Assembly: GCA_003559215.1 (NCBI GenBank)
Contig: PWMF01000155.1
Span: 40,710 to 104,709, forward strand
Direction of reading: 5' to 3'
Length of the DNA: 64,000 bases
Source: Natrialbaceae archaeon
GTDB lineage: Archaea > Halobacteriota > Halobacteria > Halobacteriales > Natrialbaceae
The stretch's first letter is position 1. Each line of letters opens with the position of its first letter. Shown one piece after another: positions 8,866 to 17,768 of this stretch. Made by a program: the position numbers and the translations under genes. The notes under the pieces are model-generated. The model had not been told where the DNA came from. It saw nothing but the letters and a program-made list of their open reading frames with translations, and did no database searches.

Positions 8866-9468
8866 ATGATCCTCTCCGACGCCGATATTCTGAAGCGCCT
8901 CGAGGACGGCGACCTCGCTATCGACCCCCTCGACGATCCGGAACTGCAGATCCAGCCCGCGAGCGTCGACCTGCGGCTGGGTCGGGAGTTCCTCGAGTTC
9001 CAGCGGACGAACATCTCTTGTATCCACCCCAACGCCGAACACGAAGTCGACGAGTACGTCACCGAGACCGTCGTCGACGACGGCGACGACTTCATCCTCC
9101 ATCCCGGGGACTTCGTGCTGGGAACGACCCACGAGCGCGTGGAGATCCCCGCCGACCTGATCGCCCACGTCGAGGGGCGCTCTTCCTTGGGACGGCTTGC
9201 TGTGGTAGTGCATGCCACAGCAGGACTTTGCGACCCCGGGTATCGCGGCCAGATCACCCTCGAGCTGTCGAACCTCGGTACCGCACCCGTCGCGCTCACG
9301 CCGGGGATGCGGATCTCTCAGCTCACGTTTACCGAACTCAAAACGGAGGCGGAGCGGCCCTACGGCAGCGATCGGGGCTCGAAGTACCAGGACCAGGCCG
9401 GCCCGCAGGCCTCGCGCATCCAGAGCGACGACGAGTTCGGCGGCGACCAGCTCGAGCGCGAGGACTGA
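8866..9468 (+). CDS. dcd: dCTP deaminase
   Basis: A 200-residue dCTP deaminase that makes dUTP from dCTP for thymidylate synthesis. It starts with [12 protein letters not shown]. The conserved [24 protein letters not shown], the [12 protein letters not shown] nucleotide loop and [11 protein letters not shown] (catalytic Glu) are visible, and the acidic C-terminal tail is haloarchaeal. It is probably a trimer in the cytosol. Whether it is mono- or bifunctional (dCTP deaminase/dUTPase) cannot be settled by eye. Its stop abuts the stop of the convergent membrane-protein gene with no spacer. Confidence 0.95.
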   Translation: MILSDADILKRLEDGDLAIDPLDDPELQIQPASVDLRLGREFLEFQRTNISCIHPNAEHEVDEYVTETVVDDGDDFILHPGDFVLGTTHERVEIPADLIAHVEGRSSLGRLAVVVHATAGLCDPGYRGQITLELSNLGTAPVALTPGMRISQLTFTELKTEAERPYGSDRGSKYQDQAGPQASRIQSDDEFGGDQLERED

Positions 9469-9822
9469 TCACACGCGATCGGAGACCAGCACCGCGAGAA
9501 CGATCCCGACGGCCGCGCCCGCAGCGACCGACGAGCTGAGATCGAAGTGCAGCAGGTACGCCGACAGCGCGGTTCCGATCACGAAGCCGATGCTGAACCC
9601 GGCGAACCCCCCGGTTAGCCGGCGCTGGCGGGCCGGAGTCGACTCGGCGAGCCCGATTGCGACGCTCGCGACCGCAACGGCGCCGGCCAGCGCGCCGACG
9701 GGAAGGCCGACGAGCAGTCCCACTCCGATCAGCTCGCGAGCGAGCTCGCCGACTGCGACGCTGACGATAAAAAACGTCGCGACGCCGGAGCCGATCACGA
9801 GCCCGATGGATTGGTCGGTCAT
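9469..9822 (-). CDS. Small four-helix membrane protein
   Basis: A 117-residue very hydrophobic protein (MTDQSIGLVIGSGVATFFIV at the start) with about four Gly/Ala-rich transmembrane helices and an ESTPARQRRLTGG cytoplasmic loop. No domain is recognised. It converges with dcd without any intergenic base, so the transcripts must overlap. Genes of this kind are common in halophilic archaea and usually annotated hypothetical. Coding is supported by length, hydrophobic periodicity and a plausible start. Confidence 0.6.
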   Translation of the reverse strand: MTDQSIGLVIGSGVATFFIVSVAVGELARELIGVGLLVGLPVGALAGAVAVASVAIGLAESTPARQRRLTGGFAGFSIGFVIGTALSAYLLHFDLSSSVAAGAAVGIVLAVLVSDRV

Positions 9823-9943
9823 GGAGTGAGGGTTTCACCGACGACGGGATAAATCGTCCGCGACGCGGCGGGCTCGAGGGCGTCCGCGCGCTCCCGTCGC
9901 CGCGAGCGATGCCGATTTGTACGTCCGAGTGCTACGGTGTGGC

Positions 9944-10369
9944 ATGGGGGAGCAAATCCTCGTCCCCGTCGACCGATCCGACCACTCCGACCGGGCCCTC
10001 GAGTACGCCGTCGGCTCGTTTCCTGACGCCGATTTCACCGTCTTGCACGTTATCAACCCCTCGAGTTACTGGTACGGAAACACGGACGGTTACATCTACA
10101 GCGACGAGACTGAGGCGTGGCTCCGGCGACAGGGCGAGGCGGTACTCGAGGACGCGCAACGGACGGCCGCGGAGTACGACCGCGAGATCCGAACGGAACT
10201 GAAGCTGGGATCGCCGGCGCGGACCATAACGGAGTACGCGACCGCCCACGGGATCGATCACATCGTCCTCGGCAGTCACGGTCGGGACGGCGTCTCGCGG
10301 ATCCTGCTCGGCAGCGTGGCAGAAACCGTCGCCCGGCGCGCACCCGTTCCGGTGACGATCGTTCGCTGA
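9944..10369 (+). CDS. Universal stress protein
   Basis: A 141-residue UspA-domain protein. It starts at the ATG (MGEQILVPVDRSDHSDRAL) that places the first beta strand and the ATP-contacting VDRSD at the N-terminus. The nucleotide-binding signature appears in VLGSHGRDGVSRILLGSVAE, so it probably binds ATP. It acts as a cytoplasmic stress or signalling adaptor whose partner cannot be inferred. It is followed by thiR after 51 bp on the same strand, but each gene seems to have its own leader. Confidence 0.9.
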   Translation: MGEQILVPVDRSDHSDRALEYAVGSFPDADFTVLHVINPSSYWYGNTDGYIYSDETEAWLRRQGEAVLEDAQRTAAEYDREIRTELKLGSPARTITEYATAHGIDHIVLGSHGRDGVSRILLGSVAETVARRAPVPVTIVR

Positions 10370-10420
10370 TCGCCGGGACCCAGGAGTTATTTCCGCGGCG
10401 CGCGTCTCCTCACCCACGAA

Positions 10421-11320
10421 ATGCAATTCGTCGAAGAGATCGTCGTCGACGAGTTCCTGCCGACCTTTCGCTCGCTGCTGGCCGGCGAGCTCCGGGAGCG
10501 GGGACTCACGCAGAGCGAGGTCGCGGCGGTGCTCGGCATCAGCCAGAGCGCCGTCTCGAAGTACGCCCACGGGGACGTGACCGTCAACGACCGTATCGCC
10601 GACGACGAGCGGGTCACCGCCCTCGTCGACGAGCTCGGCGAGGGGCTCGCCAGCGGCGATATGGTGCCGGTGCAGGCGCTGATCGAGACCGAGGTACTGA
10701 TCCGCGAACTCGAGGGCGGGAGCGACCTGCTCGCCCAGCTCCACGAGGATGCCGTCCCCGAGCTGGCCGACCACGGCTCGAGCTTTCGGGTCCACGACCC
10801 CGAGAGCGAGCTCCGAACCAGCGAGCGGGTACTGTCCTCGCTGCGACGCGGGCTGCGCGTCCTCGAGAACGCGAGCGGGTTCGCGACCCTGATCCCCGCG
10901 GTCGGCTCGAACCTCGTCGCCTGTACGCCCGATGCCGAGGACGTCGACGACGTCGCCGGCGTTCCGGGACGGATCTTCGACGTGAAGGGACGGACGACGG
11001 TACCGACGAGCCCGGAGTTCGGCGTCTCCGAGCACGTCGCGACGGTGTTGCTCTCGGCGCGTCGCCACGGCTCCGACGCCTCGGCGGCGATCAACGTCGC
11101 CTACGACTCCGATCTGCTCGAGGAACTCGCCGCACAGGGTCACGTCACCGCCGAGTTCGACGAGTCGGGCGACGTCGACGAGAGCGTCGGCGCGGCCATC
11201 GACGACCAGCCCGACGCGACGGTGCTCTACCAGACCGGAGGGATGGGGATCGAACCGCTGATCTACGTGCTCGGTCCCGACGCGGAGTCGGTCGCCGGCA
11301 CCGTCCGAGCGCTCCTCTAA
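10421..11320 (+). CDS. thiR: HTH-ThiN thiamine regulator ThiR
   Basis: A 299-residue protein with two parts. An N-terminal XRE-type helix-turn-helix (LTQSEVAAVLGISQSAVSKY, about residues 28-47) joins a C-terminal ThiN (thiamine-phosphate synthase-like) domain (FGVSEHVATVLLSARRHGS, AAINVAYD, LYQTGGMGIEPLIYVLG). This architecture is that of archaeal ThiR, described by comparative genomics as a repressor sensing thiamine phosphates. Here ThiN lacks a fused ThiD kinase, which fits a regulatory role. The thiazole synthase gene thi4 lies 3.4 kb away and is a plausible target. One base separates its stop from the methyltransferase start, so the two are cotranscribed. Confidence 0.85.
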   Translation: MQFVEEIVVDEFLPTFRSLLAGELRERGLTQSEVAAVLGISQSAVSKYAHGDVTVNDRIADDERVTALVDELGEGLASGDMVPVQALIETEVLIRELEGGSDLLAQLHEDAVPELADHGSSFRVHDPESELRTSERVLSSLRRGLRVLENASGFATLIPAVGSNLVACTPDAEDVDDVAGVPGRIFDVKGRTTVPTSPEFGVSEHVATVLLSARRHGSDASAAINVAYDSDLLEELAAQGHVTAEFDESGDVDESVGAAIDDQPDATVLYQTGGMGIEPLIYVLGPDAESVAGTVRALL

Positions 11321-11321
11321 C

Positions 11322-12002
11322 ATGTCGGCGAGCACGAGCGGCGAGACCGCACAGGAGTTCTACGGTCGCTGGGCGCGCCTCTACGATCTGATCGCGCGCC
11401 GCACGCCCGGCATTCCGGCACTCCGTCGGCGGGCCGCGGCAGCCTGTCGGCTCGAGCGCGGCGACACCGTCGTCGAGATGGGCTGTGGAACGGGCGCGAA
11501 CCTCCCCTACCTGCGCGAGCAGGTTGGTCCCCAGGGAACCGTGATCGGGGTCGACTTCACCGGACCGGTACTCGATCGAGCCCGGGAGCTGACGGCCGAG
11601 TACGACAACGTCCACGTCGCCCGCGGCGACGCGACCCAACCGCCCGTAGACGAGGACGTCGACGCCGTCCTCGCGACGTTCGTCGTCGGCATGCTCGAGG
11701 ATCCCGCGGGCGCCGTCGACGACTGGTGCGACCTCGTCGGCCCTGGCGGTCACGTCGTGCTGGCGAACGCCGCCCGGAGCGACGAGTGGTACGCCCCGCC
11801 GGTCAACGCCGTCTTTCGGGCGATCGTTGTCCTCTCGACGCCGCCGACGACGAAGCTTCGCTACGAGAACGATCCACACCTGCGCCTCGACGCACGGATC
11901 GACGAGGCTCACAGTAGGCTCCGGGAGCGCTCCCGGGCGATCGCCGACGAGAGCCACGTCTTCGGAGTCGTTCGACTGACGGGCGGCAGAATCGGACCCT
12001 AA
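11322..12002 (+). CDS. Class I SAM-dependent methyltransferase
   Basis: A 226-residue Rossmann-fold methyltransferase. It has motif I VVEMGCGTGANLPYL (near residue 50), the VIGVDFTGPVLDRARE acidic loop, and a VARGDATQPP motif II region. It resembles the UbiE/phospholipid-methyltransferase-like group by its N-terminal FYGRWARLYDLIARRTPGI segment. Substrate unknown, possibly a lipid or quinone precursor. Translationally linked to thiR (1-bp gap). Its stop overlaps by 4 bp the stop of the convergent thioesterase gene. Confidence 0.82.
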   Translation: MSASTSGETAQEFYGRWARLYDLIARRTPGIPALRRRAAAACRLERGDTVVEMGCGTGANLPYLREQVGPQGTVIGVDFTGPVLDRARELTAEYDNVHVARGDATQPPVDEDVDAVLATFVVGMLEDPAGAVDDWCDLVGPGGHVVLANAARSDEWYAPPVNAVFRAIVVLSTPPTTKLRYENDPHLRLDARIDEAHSRLRERSRAIADESHVFGVVRLTGGRIGP

Positions 12003-12409
12003 CTCGGGGCCTCGAGACCCTCGTACTCGCGGATCCGCTCGCGAACCGTCTCGTCGATCGGCGTCGGGGCCCCGGTTTCGGCGTCGACGTGAACCATCAC
12101 GGTCTCGGCGGTCGCGGCGACCTCGCCGTCGACCCGGATCTCGTAGGCCATGGTACAGCTCGTCTCGCCCAGCTCCGTTACCCACAGCGCGACGACGGGC
12201 TCGTCGCCGTACTCGATCGGCCGCCGGTAGGAGAGTTCGAGGTTCGCGATCACGAACGACAGCTCCCGCAGGCGCTGGTCGAGTACCGCCTCGATGTAGT
12301 CGATTCGGACCGACTCGAGGTAGCTTGCATAGACGGCGTGGTTGACGTGATTCAGTGGATCGAGATCCCGAAACCGAACCGGAACGGTTCTGGTAAACTC
12401 CTCACTCAT
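11999..12409 (-). CDS. Acyl-CoA thioesterase, 4-HBT hotdog family
   Basis: A 136-residue hotdog-fold thioesterase. The RFRDLDPLNHVNHAVYASYLE segment carries the catalytic Asp and the family's NHVN signature. LSYRRPIEYGDE, an internal SCTMAYEIRVDGEV strand and a C-terminal PIDETVRERIREYEG follow, as in 4-hydroxybenzoyl-CoA thioesterase/YbgC-type enzymes. It hydrolyses an acyl-CoA, probably short or branched. The ATG at 12409 was chosen because it places the FTRTVPVRFRDLD strand at the N-terminus. Confidence 0.85.
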   Translation of the reverse strand: MSEEFTRTVPVRFRDLDPLNHVNHAVYASYLESVRIDYIEAVLDQRLRELSFVIANLELSYRRPIEYGDEPVVALWVTELGETSCTMAYEIRVDGEVAATAETVMVHVDAETGAPTPIDETVRERIREYEGLEAPS

Positions 12410-12483
12410 TGTAGGTTTTCCAGAACGCTCGCACAAAAGTAGCCTCCGATTCCGGGCCACCGTGATTCTCGGCGGCTCATCCA

Positions 12484-13248
12484 CTACCGACCGTACAGCT
12501 CTGCGTGATCGGGACAGAACTCGGGCTCGCGGAGTTGGGCCGCGATCAGCTCCTCGTGGTAGTGGGCGTTGAACAGCCGACACTTCTCGTGGTCGCAGAA
12601 TGCCTCACCCGTCTCGAGGAAGTGGTACGCCTGCAGGACGTACCCCTTCAGCGCGTCGGTCGTCCGCGGATCGTCCTCGATCAGAAAGTCGCCCTCCACG
12701 CGGTTCTCGAGGACCTCTCGGGGCGGCGCGTCGCCCGAAAGCAGCGAGTGGCGCTGTTTTTCTTTGTAGTACGCCTCCGGCTTGGCAGGTGCCTCGTAGA
12801 GTCCCGGCACCGACACCAGCGCCGGCTGGCCGAGAACGTTCACTCGCTTGTGCCAGCGCCCGTCGTGGTCCCCCCAGGTACCGATCGCTCGATCGAGGAT
12901 CGGGACGTGGAAGGTCTCGAGCCCACGCTCCTCCGCGGGCAGCGCGCTGTTGAGGGCTCGCTGTACCTGCCGGCCGTCGTAGAGCACCCCACCTTCGCGT
13001 TCGGGGTGCTCGAGGGCGCGCTCCTCGTACCGGATCGTCCCCAGCATCGTGTTCCCCGTCTCGGGGTCGTACGGCGAAGGGACCCGCGCCTCGGCGAACG
13101 ACTCGGTGAGGTCGTCGGTCCGATGCACGTCGAGGAAGCGATCCCGGACCGCGACCGACGCGTCGATCCGGGGCTCGAGCCAATCTGCGATTCCTTCCGC
13201 ATCGACGACCGTCGTCGGCGCCCGATAGCACAGGATCTGCTCGACCAT
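12484..13248 (-). CDS. DUF6775-like putative (degenerate) archaemetzincin
   Basis: A 254-residue haloarchaeal protein of the type I remember as DUF6775, a putative metallopeptidase. The core holds GDHDGRWHKRVNVLGQPALV and SVPGLYEAPAKPEAYY. The tail (residues 209-248) follows the archaemetzincin metal/zinc-finger pattern: a His, then Gly, Cys218-x4-Cys223, a helix, then Cys245-x2-His248. The first half of the expected HExxH (residues 205-209) reads LQAYH, so the catalytic Glu and first ligand are missing. It may be an inactive or altered protease. The family name is from memory; the tail similarity is my inference. It stands divergent from a short unknown gene. Confidence 0.6.
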   Translation of the reverse strand: MVEQILCYRAPTTVVDAEGIADWLEPRIDASVAVRDRFLDVHRTDDLTESFAEARVPSPYDPETGNTMLGTIRYEERALEHPEREGGVLYDGRQVQRALNSALPAEERGLETFHVPILDRAIGTWGDHDGRWHKRVNVLGQPALVSVPGLYEAPAKPEAYYKEKQRHSLLSGDAPPREVLENRVEGDFLIEDDPRTTDALKGYVLQAYHFLETGEAFCDHEKCRLFNAHYHEELIAAQLREPEFCPDHAELYGR

Positions 13249-13336
13249 GTATTACCTAGTCGTACCACAGGGTGAATCAGTTACGGTCCCGCAGTCGCCG
13301 ATCGATTTATGTCGTCTCTCGCTCACGTTCGTAGAT

Positions 13337-13639
13337 ATGTTTCCACCGCCGGTTTCGAACGAATCGATCCTCACCGACGAGCTGAACCCCCTCACGCGGG
13401 CCTACCACGAGGCCGTCGTCTACGACGACCGCGAGGGTGACGACCCCCTCTACGAGGGACCGATCGTCGTCCACGCCAACGGCTGGCTCGAACTCGAGGA
13501 GAACCGGCTACTCTCGCCGAGCGCGGTGCATCACGTCGATATCTACGACGACGAGCGACCGCCCGTGGAGGACCGGGACCGTAACGGCCACGATACGGGG
13601 GACGACGACTGTCGAACCGGCCGGTTCAGCCCCAGGTAG
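13337..13639 (+). CDS. Short haloarchaeal protein, unknown
   Basis: A 100-residue acidic protein (MFPPPVSNESILTDELNPLT start) with the conserved-looking HANGWLELEENRLLSPSAVHHVDIY segment and a charged tail. No domain is recognised. The ATG at 13337 was preferred to one 90 bp upstream because the intervening residues overlap the divergent gene's promoter and look non-coding. It converges with the epimerase gene 32 bp further on. Coding evidence is length and amino-acid composition only. Confidence 0.5.
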   Translation: MFPPPVSNESILTDELNPLTRAYHEAVVYDDREGDDPLYEGPIVVHANGWLELEENRLLSPSAVHHVDIYDDERPPVEDRDRNGHDTGDDDCRTGRFSPR

Positions 13640-13671
13640 CCGTCTCGAGCAGCCGCACTCGGTCTCCCGAT

Positions 13672-14574
13672 TCAGCCGTCCAGAAACGACGGTTCGCGGG
13701 ACGGCTCCTGCTCCGCCTCCCGCCAGGAGTGTTCGGGCTTCCAGCCCAGTTCCTCGCGGGCTTTCGCCGTCGTAAACGCCGACTCCTCGCCCTCGAGCCC
13801 GCAGTCCTCGGGGAGGTCGCCGTAGACGGCTTCGATCGTCGGTGCCGTGGGTCGGCCGAGGTAGTTCTCCGCCGCGACCGCGAGGTAGGCCTCGTGGCCC
13901 TCTCGGTCGGCCTCGAGCGCGGCCTCGACCAGCGAGACCAGATCGCGCACGTCGACGTACGACCAGAAGTTGCCGCTCCCCTCGTCACCGGGCTCGGCCG
14001 TTTCCGGGTCGAGCGCCTCCCTGACGCGGGCGAGCTGCCGGCTCCCGGGGTAGCTCACCCAGGCGGGGCGCAGCGACGTTACCGGCACGCCGAACGCTCG
14101 GACCGTGCGCTCGGCGATCACCTCGCCGACGAGCTTCGAGGTGCCGTAGGGGTCCTCCGGTCGCTGCGGGTGGTCCTCGTCGATCGGCAGGTAGTCCGGC
14201 AGAGAAGGGGTCGCCGCAAAGGGCATCCCGTAAGTGCTCTCGCTCGAGGTCCAGACCACGTCCGCGCCCGCCCGTCCGGCGGCCTCGAGGACGTGGTAAG
14301 TGCTCAGGACGTTCGTCTCGAAGGTCTCGCCGCCCGCGCGGATCCCCATCGCGGGGATCCCGGCGCAGTGGACGACGGCGTCGGGATCGGCCCGACCGAT
14401 CGTCTCCCAAGCGACCCCCTGGTCGGTCAGATCCCCCGCGAGAAAGGTGGCGTTGTCGCGCTCGCCGGGCGGGCGCTCGAGGTCGAGACCGAGCACCTCG
14501 TGGCCCGCGCTCGCGAGGCTCTCGACGATCCAGCTCCCGATTCCGCCGGTCGCACCGGTGACGGCGACGTGCAT
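13672..14574 (-). CDS. NAD(P)-dependent sugar epimerase/dehydratase
   Basis: A 300-residue extended short-chain dehydrogenase. The N-terminal nucleotide motif is VTGATGGIGSWIVESLASAG, the acidic LDLERPP strand end suggests NAD, the catalytic Ser is in VWTSSESTYG and the YxxxK is YGTSKLVGEV. Motifs match UDP-glucose 4-epimerase-like enzymes, but the substrate is unknown. The start at 14574 gives a canonical Rossmann N-terminus. It lies downstream of thi4 on the same strand with about 130 bp between them, and near a flippase that may belong to glycan assembly. Confidence 0.83.
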   Translation of the reverse strand: MHVAVTGATGGIGSWIVESLASAGHEVLGLDLERPPGERDNATFLAGDLTDQGVAWETIGRADPDAVVHCAGIPAMGIRAGGETFETNVLSTYHVLEAAGRAGADVVWTSSESTYGMPFAATPSLPDYLPIDEDHPQRPEDPYGTSKLVGEVIAERTVRAFGVPVTSLRPAWVSYPGSRQLARVREALDPETAEPGDEGSGNFWSYVDVRDLVSLVEAALEADREGHEAYLAVAAENYLGRPTAPTIEAVYGDLPEDCGLEGEESAFTTAKAREELGWKPEHSWREAEQEPSREPSFLDG

Positions 14575-14705
14575 GCTCGAGTCGACTCGGCGGCGGCGAA
14601 AAACGGTGTGGGTTCCGGACGGGCCAGACGGACTGCTGGGAGTCGGTTCCGACGCAACCACAATCCGGCTAGGGTTGCGCCGAGAGAACGGCACGGCGCT
14701 CCGTC

Positions 14706-15635
14706 TCAGTCGTCGGCTGGCGTCGCCCGCGAGGTGACGTCGACGGGATCGGCGTCGACGCCGAGTTCGTCGATGGCCTCCTGGGCCGCGCGCTTGCCCG
14801 AGACAAGCATGGCGCCGAACGTCGGCCCCATCCGCGGGAGGCCGTAGGTCGTCGCGGTGGCCATCCCCGTCGCGATCAGCCCGTCGTGGACGAGGCCGGT
14901 GTGTTCGACGACGGCGTCCTCGCTCTTGCCGACCCACATCGAGTCGTGACCGGGCGAGTCGTGGCCGGGCGCGCCGTAGCTGTCGTCGTCGGTCTGGTCC
15001 ATCCCCGTAGCACTGGCCTCGGCGTCGCCGATGCCTGGCGCGTCGAGGACGCCGCGCTCGTCGAGTTTCTTGACGGCCATCGCGTCGTGGCCCGTCGCGT
15101 CGATGACGAGGTCGGCCTCCACGGCGATCGGATCGACGCAGGTGATCTCCCGAGGGAGGGCGTGGACCGGCGTCCAGTTCATCACGATCCCCGAGACCTT
15201 GTGGTCCTCGCGGATGACGATGTCCGTGAACTCGGTCATGTTCTGCATCTTCGCGCCCGCGTCGCAGGCGGCCTTGATCAGCCCCGAGCAGGCCTCGGGA
15301 CCGTTCGCGACGTACAGCCCCTCGCTGTCCTCCGATTGCTTGTAGGAGACCTCGAGTTCCTCGAGGATGTTCTGTGCGGGGTCGCGGACGGTGACCTTGT
15401 TCATCAGGAAGCCGCCGAGCCAGAACCCGCCGCCGAGGTAGTTGTTCTTCTCGACGACCATCGTCTTCACGCCGCGCTCGGAGAGCTCCTTGGCCGCGGT
15501 CAGCCCCGAGGGGCCGCCGCCGACGATGATGACGTCCGAATCCGAGAAGTCCATGAACTCCTCGGTCCACTCCTGGCCGATCGCGCGGGTTACATCCGCT
15601 TCGCCGACGTCGCTGAACTGGTCGAACTCGCTCAT
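14706..15635 (-). CDS. thi4: Thiazole synthase Thi4
   Basis: A 309-residue adenosine-diphosphate thiazole synthase making the thiazole part of thiamine from NAD and glycine. The FAD/NAD motif is [16 protein letters not shown] near residues 35-50. [17 protein letters not shown] and the C-terminal [16 protein letters not shown] are typical. A Cys lies at 166 within REITCVDP, at the position of the catalytic Cys reported essential in Haloferax volcanii and used as sulfur donor by yeast Thi4. Methanogen enzymes carry His there and use sulfide. This copy may therefore be a single-turnover enzyme. The thiamine regulator thiR is nearby. Confidence 0.95.
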   Translation of the reverse strand: MSEFDQFSDVGEADVTRAIGQEWTEEFMDFSDSDVIIVGGGPSGLTAAKELSERGVKTMVVEKNNYLGGGFWLGGFLMNKVTVRDPAQNILEELEVSYKQSEDSEGLYVANGPEACSGLIKAACDAGAKMQNMTEFTDIVIREDHKVSGIVMNWTPVHALPREITCVDPIAVEADLVIDATGHDAMAVKKLDERGVLDAPGIGDAEASATGMDQTDDDSYGAPGHDSPGHDSMWVGKSEDAVVEHTGLVHDGLIATGMATATTYGLPRMGPTFGAMLVSGKRAAQEAIDELGVDADPVDVTSRATPADD

Positions 15636-15739
15636 ACAACTAGGTGGTATCAGTGGGTAGTCAAAAGTGTGTCGCGACGCGTCGGATGGTTGACTTGAAT
15701 CCGTACCCTCAAGACCCGCGGCTGCAAACGACCGAATCG

Positions 15740-16129
15740 ATGTACCGCCGCGCGTTCCTGGCCGTCGCCGCCTCGCTGTCGGTGTCGGGCTGTCTCGAGT
15801 ACTTCACCGAGGACGCAGAGGAGATCACCGAACCCGCCGACGTCGAGATCGTCTGGGACGACCTCGTGCGTGACGACCCCGGCACGGAGGACGAACGCGT
15901 CTACGTCTGGGGCGTCGTCAGGAACGCGGGCGAGCGAACGCTGTCGTACGTCGAGCTCCGAGTGACGTTCTTCGACGACGAGGGCGAGGAGCTCGAGAGC
16001 GTCATCGAGAACGTCGAAGAGAACGTCGCCGAGGGCGAGGAGTGGCCGTTCGACGCGGAGTTTCCCCACTTCGGCGAGGAGGCTGCCGAGGTCGACAGCT
16101 ACGAACTCGAGCCGGCGACGGGTGTGTAA
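15740..16129 (+). CDS. Exported lipoprotein, FxLyD-like
   Basis: A 129-residue lipoprotein. [21 protein letters not shown] combines twin Arg, a short hydrophobic stretch and a lipobox ending in Cys near residue 18. The mature part reads as an Ig-like FxLyD domain ([20 protein letters not shown], then [15 protein letters not shown]). Probably anchored outside the membrane via Tat export. The ATG at 15740 puts the signal at the N-terminus; a longer in-frame start would bury it. Similar in design to the lipoprotein at 32380. Function unknown. Confidence 0.7.
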   Translation: MYRRAFLAVAASLSVSGCLEYFTEDAEEITEPADVEIVWDDLVRDDPGTEDERVYVWGVVRNAGERTLSYVELRVTFFDDEGEELESVIENVEENVAEGEEWPFDAEFPHFGEEAAEVDSYELEPATGV

Positions 16130-16213
16130 CGTGTCCGAGCCGACCGCGGGAGCGGACCGACGACTACACGCGATGCCAGCGGAACGTCTCGACCACCGAC
16201 AACCCACGTTGCC

Positions 16214-17734
16214 ATGACCGACCAGGACCAAGGCGTCGCCACGCTCGCCAAACAAGGGAGTATCACGTTCGTCGGGAACGTGATCAACGGCGCGCTGGGC
16301 TTTGCGATCGTCATGCTGATGACCCGGTTCGTCAGCCCCTCCGTCTACGGGCTGTTCGTGCTGGCGACGTCGGTCATCCTCTTCATGCAAGTATTCGCCA
16401 ATCTCGGACTCCCCCTCGCCATCGACTACTTCGTCCCTCAGTACCTCGACAACGAGGAGTACGGGAAGGCGAAGGGCGTGATCGTTCAGGTGACCGCGAC
16501 GGTGCTCGTGACGTCGTCGCTGGTCGCGCTCGTTCTCGCGCTCAGCGCCGCCGCATTCGCCGAGTTCTTCCAGGAGCCGGCGCTGCGGGTCGGGCTCCTC
16601 TTGCTGTCGGTGACGATCCCGATGCTGGCGATCTACAACGTCCTGTTGACCTCCTACTACAGCATCAAGAAGCTCCAGTACCGGGTCATCATGCGGGACC
16701 TCGTGCGGCCGATCGTCCGGTTTACTACCACCGCGGGGCTGTTGCTCGCGGGATTCGGACTGCTCGGGCTCGTCGCCGGCTACATCGTCGGGCTGTTCGT
16801 CGCGATCACGGTCGGTGCCGCCGTCTTCACCTACAAGGCCTGGGACCTGCTCTCGCGGGAGCTCGAGCTGGTCGCGCCCGGTCCGCTGGTGAGGTACTCG
16901 GTGCCGCTGGCGATGACCAGCGTTGTCTTCGTCCTGATGGGCCACGTCGACTACTTCGTGCTCGGCTTCTTCCTCGACTCCGACGACGTCGGGATCTACC
17001 GCGTCGGCTACATGCTCGGCTCGGGGCTGATGATCATCTTCAACTCGCTGTCGCCCGTGTTCAAGCCCCTTATCGCCGAGAGTCGGGACGACATCGACCT
17101 TGTCGAACAGCGGTTCCGGATCATGGCCCGCTGGATCGCCGGCATCACCCTGCCCGTCGCCATCTTCCTCTCTCTCGGCGCGAGTTCGTTCCTCGCAGTC
17201 CTCTACACGCCCCAGTACGCCGAGGCGACTGCCGTCGTCGCCCTTCTGGCCGTCGCCTTTCTGTTCAACGTCACCTTCGGGGGACCCGACGGCTCCTTGC
17301 TGCAGGGGCTCGGCTACTCCCGGTTCGTCTTCGCCAACACCCTCGTCCTCTTCGGGGTCAACCTCGTCGTCTCGTTCACGCTCGTGCCGTTTATCGGGAT
17401 GGAGGGCGCCGCGATCGGCTCGGCGACCGCGCTCTTTCTCGTCGGCGGACTCACCCTCGCGGAGATCTACTACCTCGACTGGATCCACCCGTTCACCAGG
17501 GACTTCGCGAAGATCGTCGGTGCCGGCGTTCCGGCGGCCGTCGCCGGCGCGCCCGTCGTCTACGTTCTCGAGTCGGACTTCCTGATCGTCGCGGTCCTGC
17601 CGATCGTCGTGGTCGCCACCTACGCGGGAACGCTCGTCCTCACGGACGCCTTCACCGACGACGACGCGCACATGGCCGCGGAGTTCAGCCCGACGCTGCG
17701 CAAGTGGCTCCCCGTCGGCGGCTCGAGCCAGTAG
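16214..17734 (+). CDS. Oligosaccharide flippase (Wzx/MATE-like)
   Basis: A 506-residue polytopic membrane protein with about 14 helices and the polysaccharide-synthesis flippase N-terminus (LAKQGSITFVGNVINGALGF). It carries conserved TRFVSPSVYGLFVLATSV, APGPLVRYSVPLAM and YYLDWIHPF segments. Wzx/AglR-type proteins translocate lipid-linked glycans for S-layer glycosylation or exopolysaccharide. No glycosyltransferase cluster is adjacent, so its cargo is unknown. It converges with a MATE exporter 35 bp downstream. Confidence 0.85.
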   Translation: MTDQDQGVATLAKQGSITFVGNVINGALGFAIVMLMTRFVSPSVYGLFVLATSVILFMQVFANLGLPLAIDYFVPQYLDNEEYGKAKGVIVQVTATVLVTSSLVALVLALSAAAFAEFFQEPALRVGLLLLSVTIPMLAIYNVLLTSYYSIKKLQYRVIMRDLVRPIVRFTTTAGLLLAGFGLLGLVAGYIVGLFVAITVGAAVFTYKAWDLLSRELELVAPGPLVRYSVPLAMTSVVFVLMGHVDYFVLGFFLDSDDVGIYRVGYMLGSGLMIIFNSLSPVFKPLIAESRDDIDLVEQRFRIMARWIAGITLPVAIFLSLGASSFLAVLYTPQYAEATAVVALLAVAFLFNVTFGGPDGSLLQGLGYSRFVFANTLVLFGVNLVVSFTLVPFIGMEGAAIGSATALFLVGGLTLAEIYYLDWIHPFTRDFAKIVGAGVPAAVAGAPVVYVLESDFLIVAVLPIVVVATYAGTLVLTDAFTDDDAHMAAEFSPTLRKWLPVGGSSQ

Positions 17735-17768
17735 CGTCGGGCGATCCGCTGGCCGTCAGTTCCGGCTC

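Noticed and set aside
13672..15639. Apparent fusion of the epimerase with a 350-residue N-terminal part
   Set aside because: The extra part is the wrong frame of thi4; the epimerase start at 14574 is normal.
15650..17671. 673-codon minus-strand frame across the lipoprotein and flippase
   Set aside because: Composition is Asp/Glu/Arg/Gly repeat without any domain; the flippase frame is clearly real.
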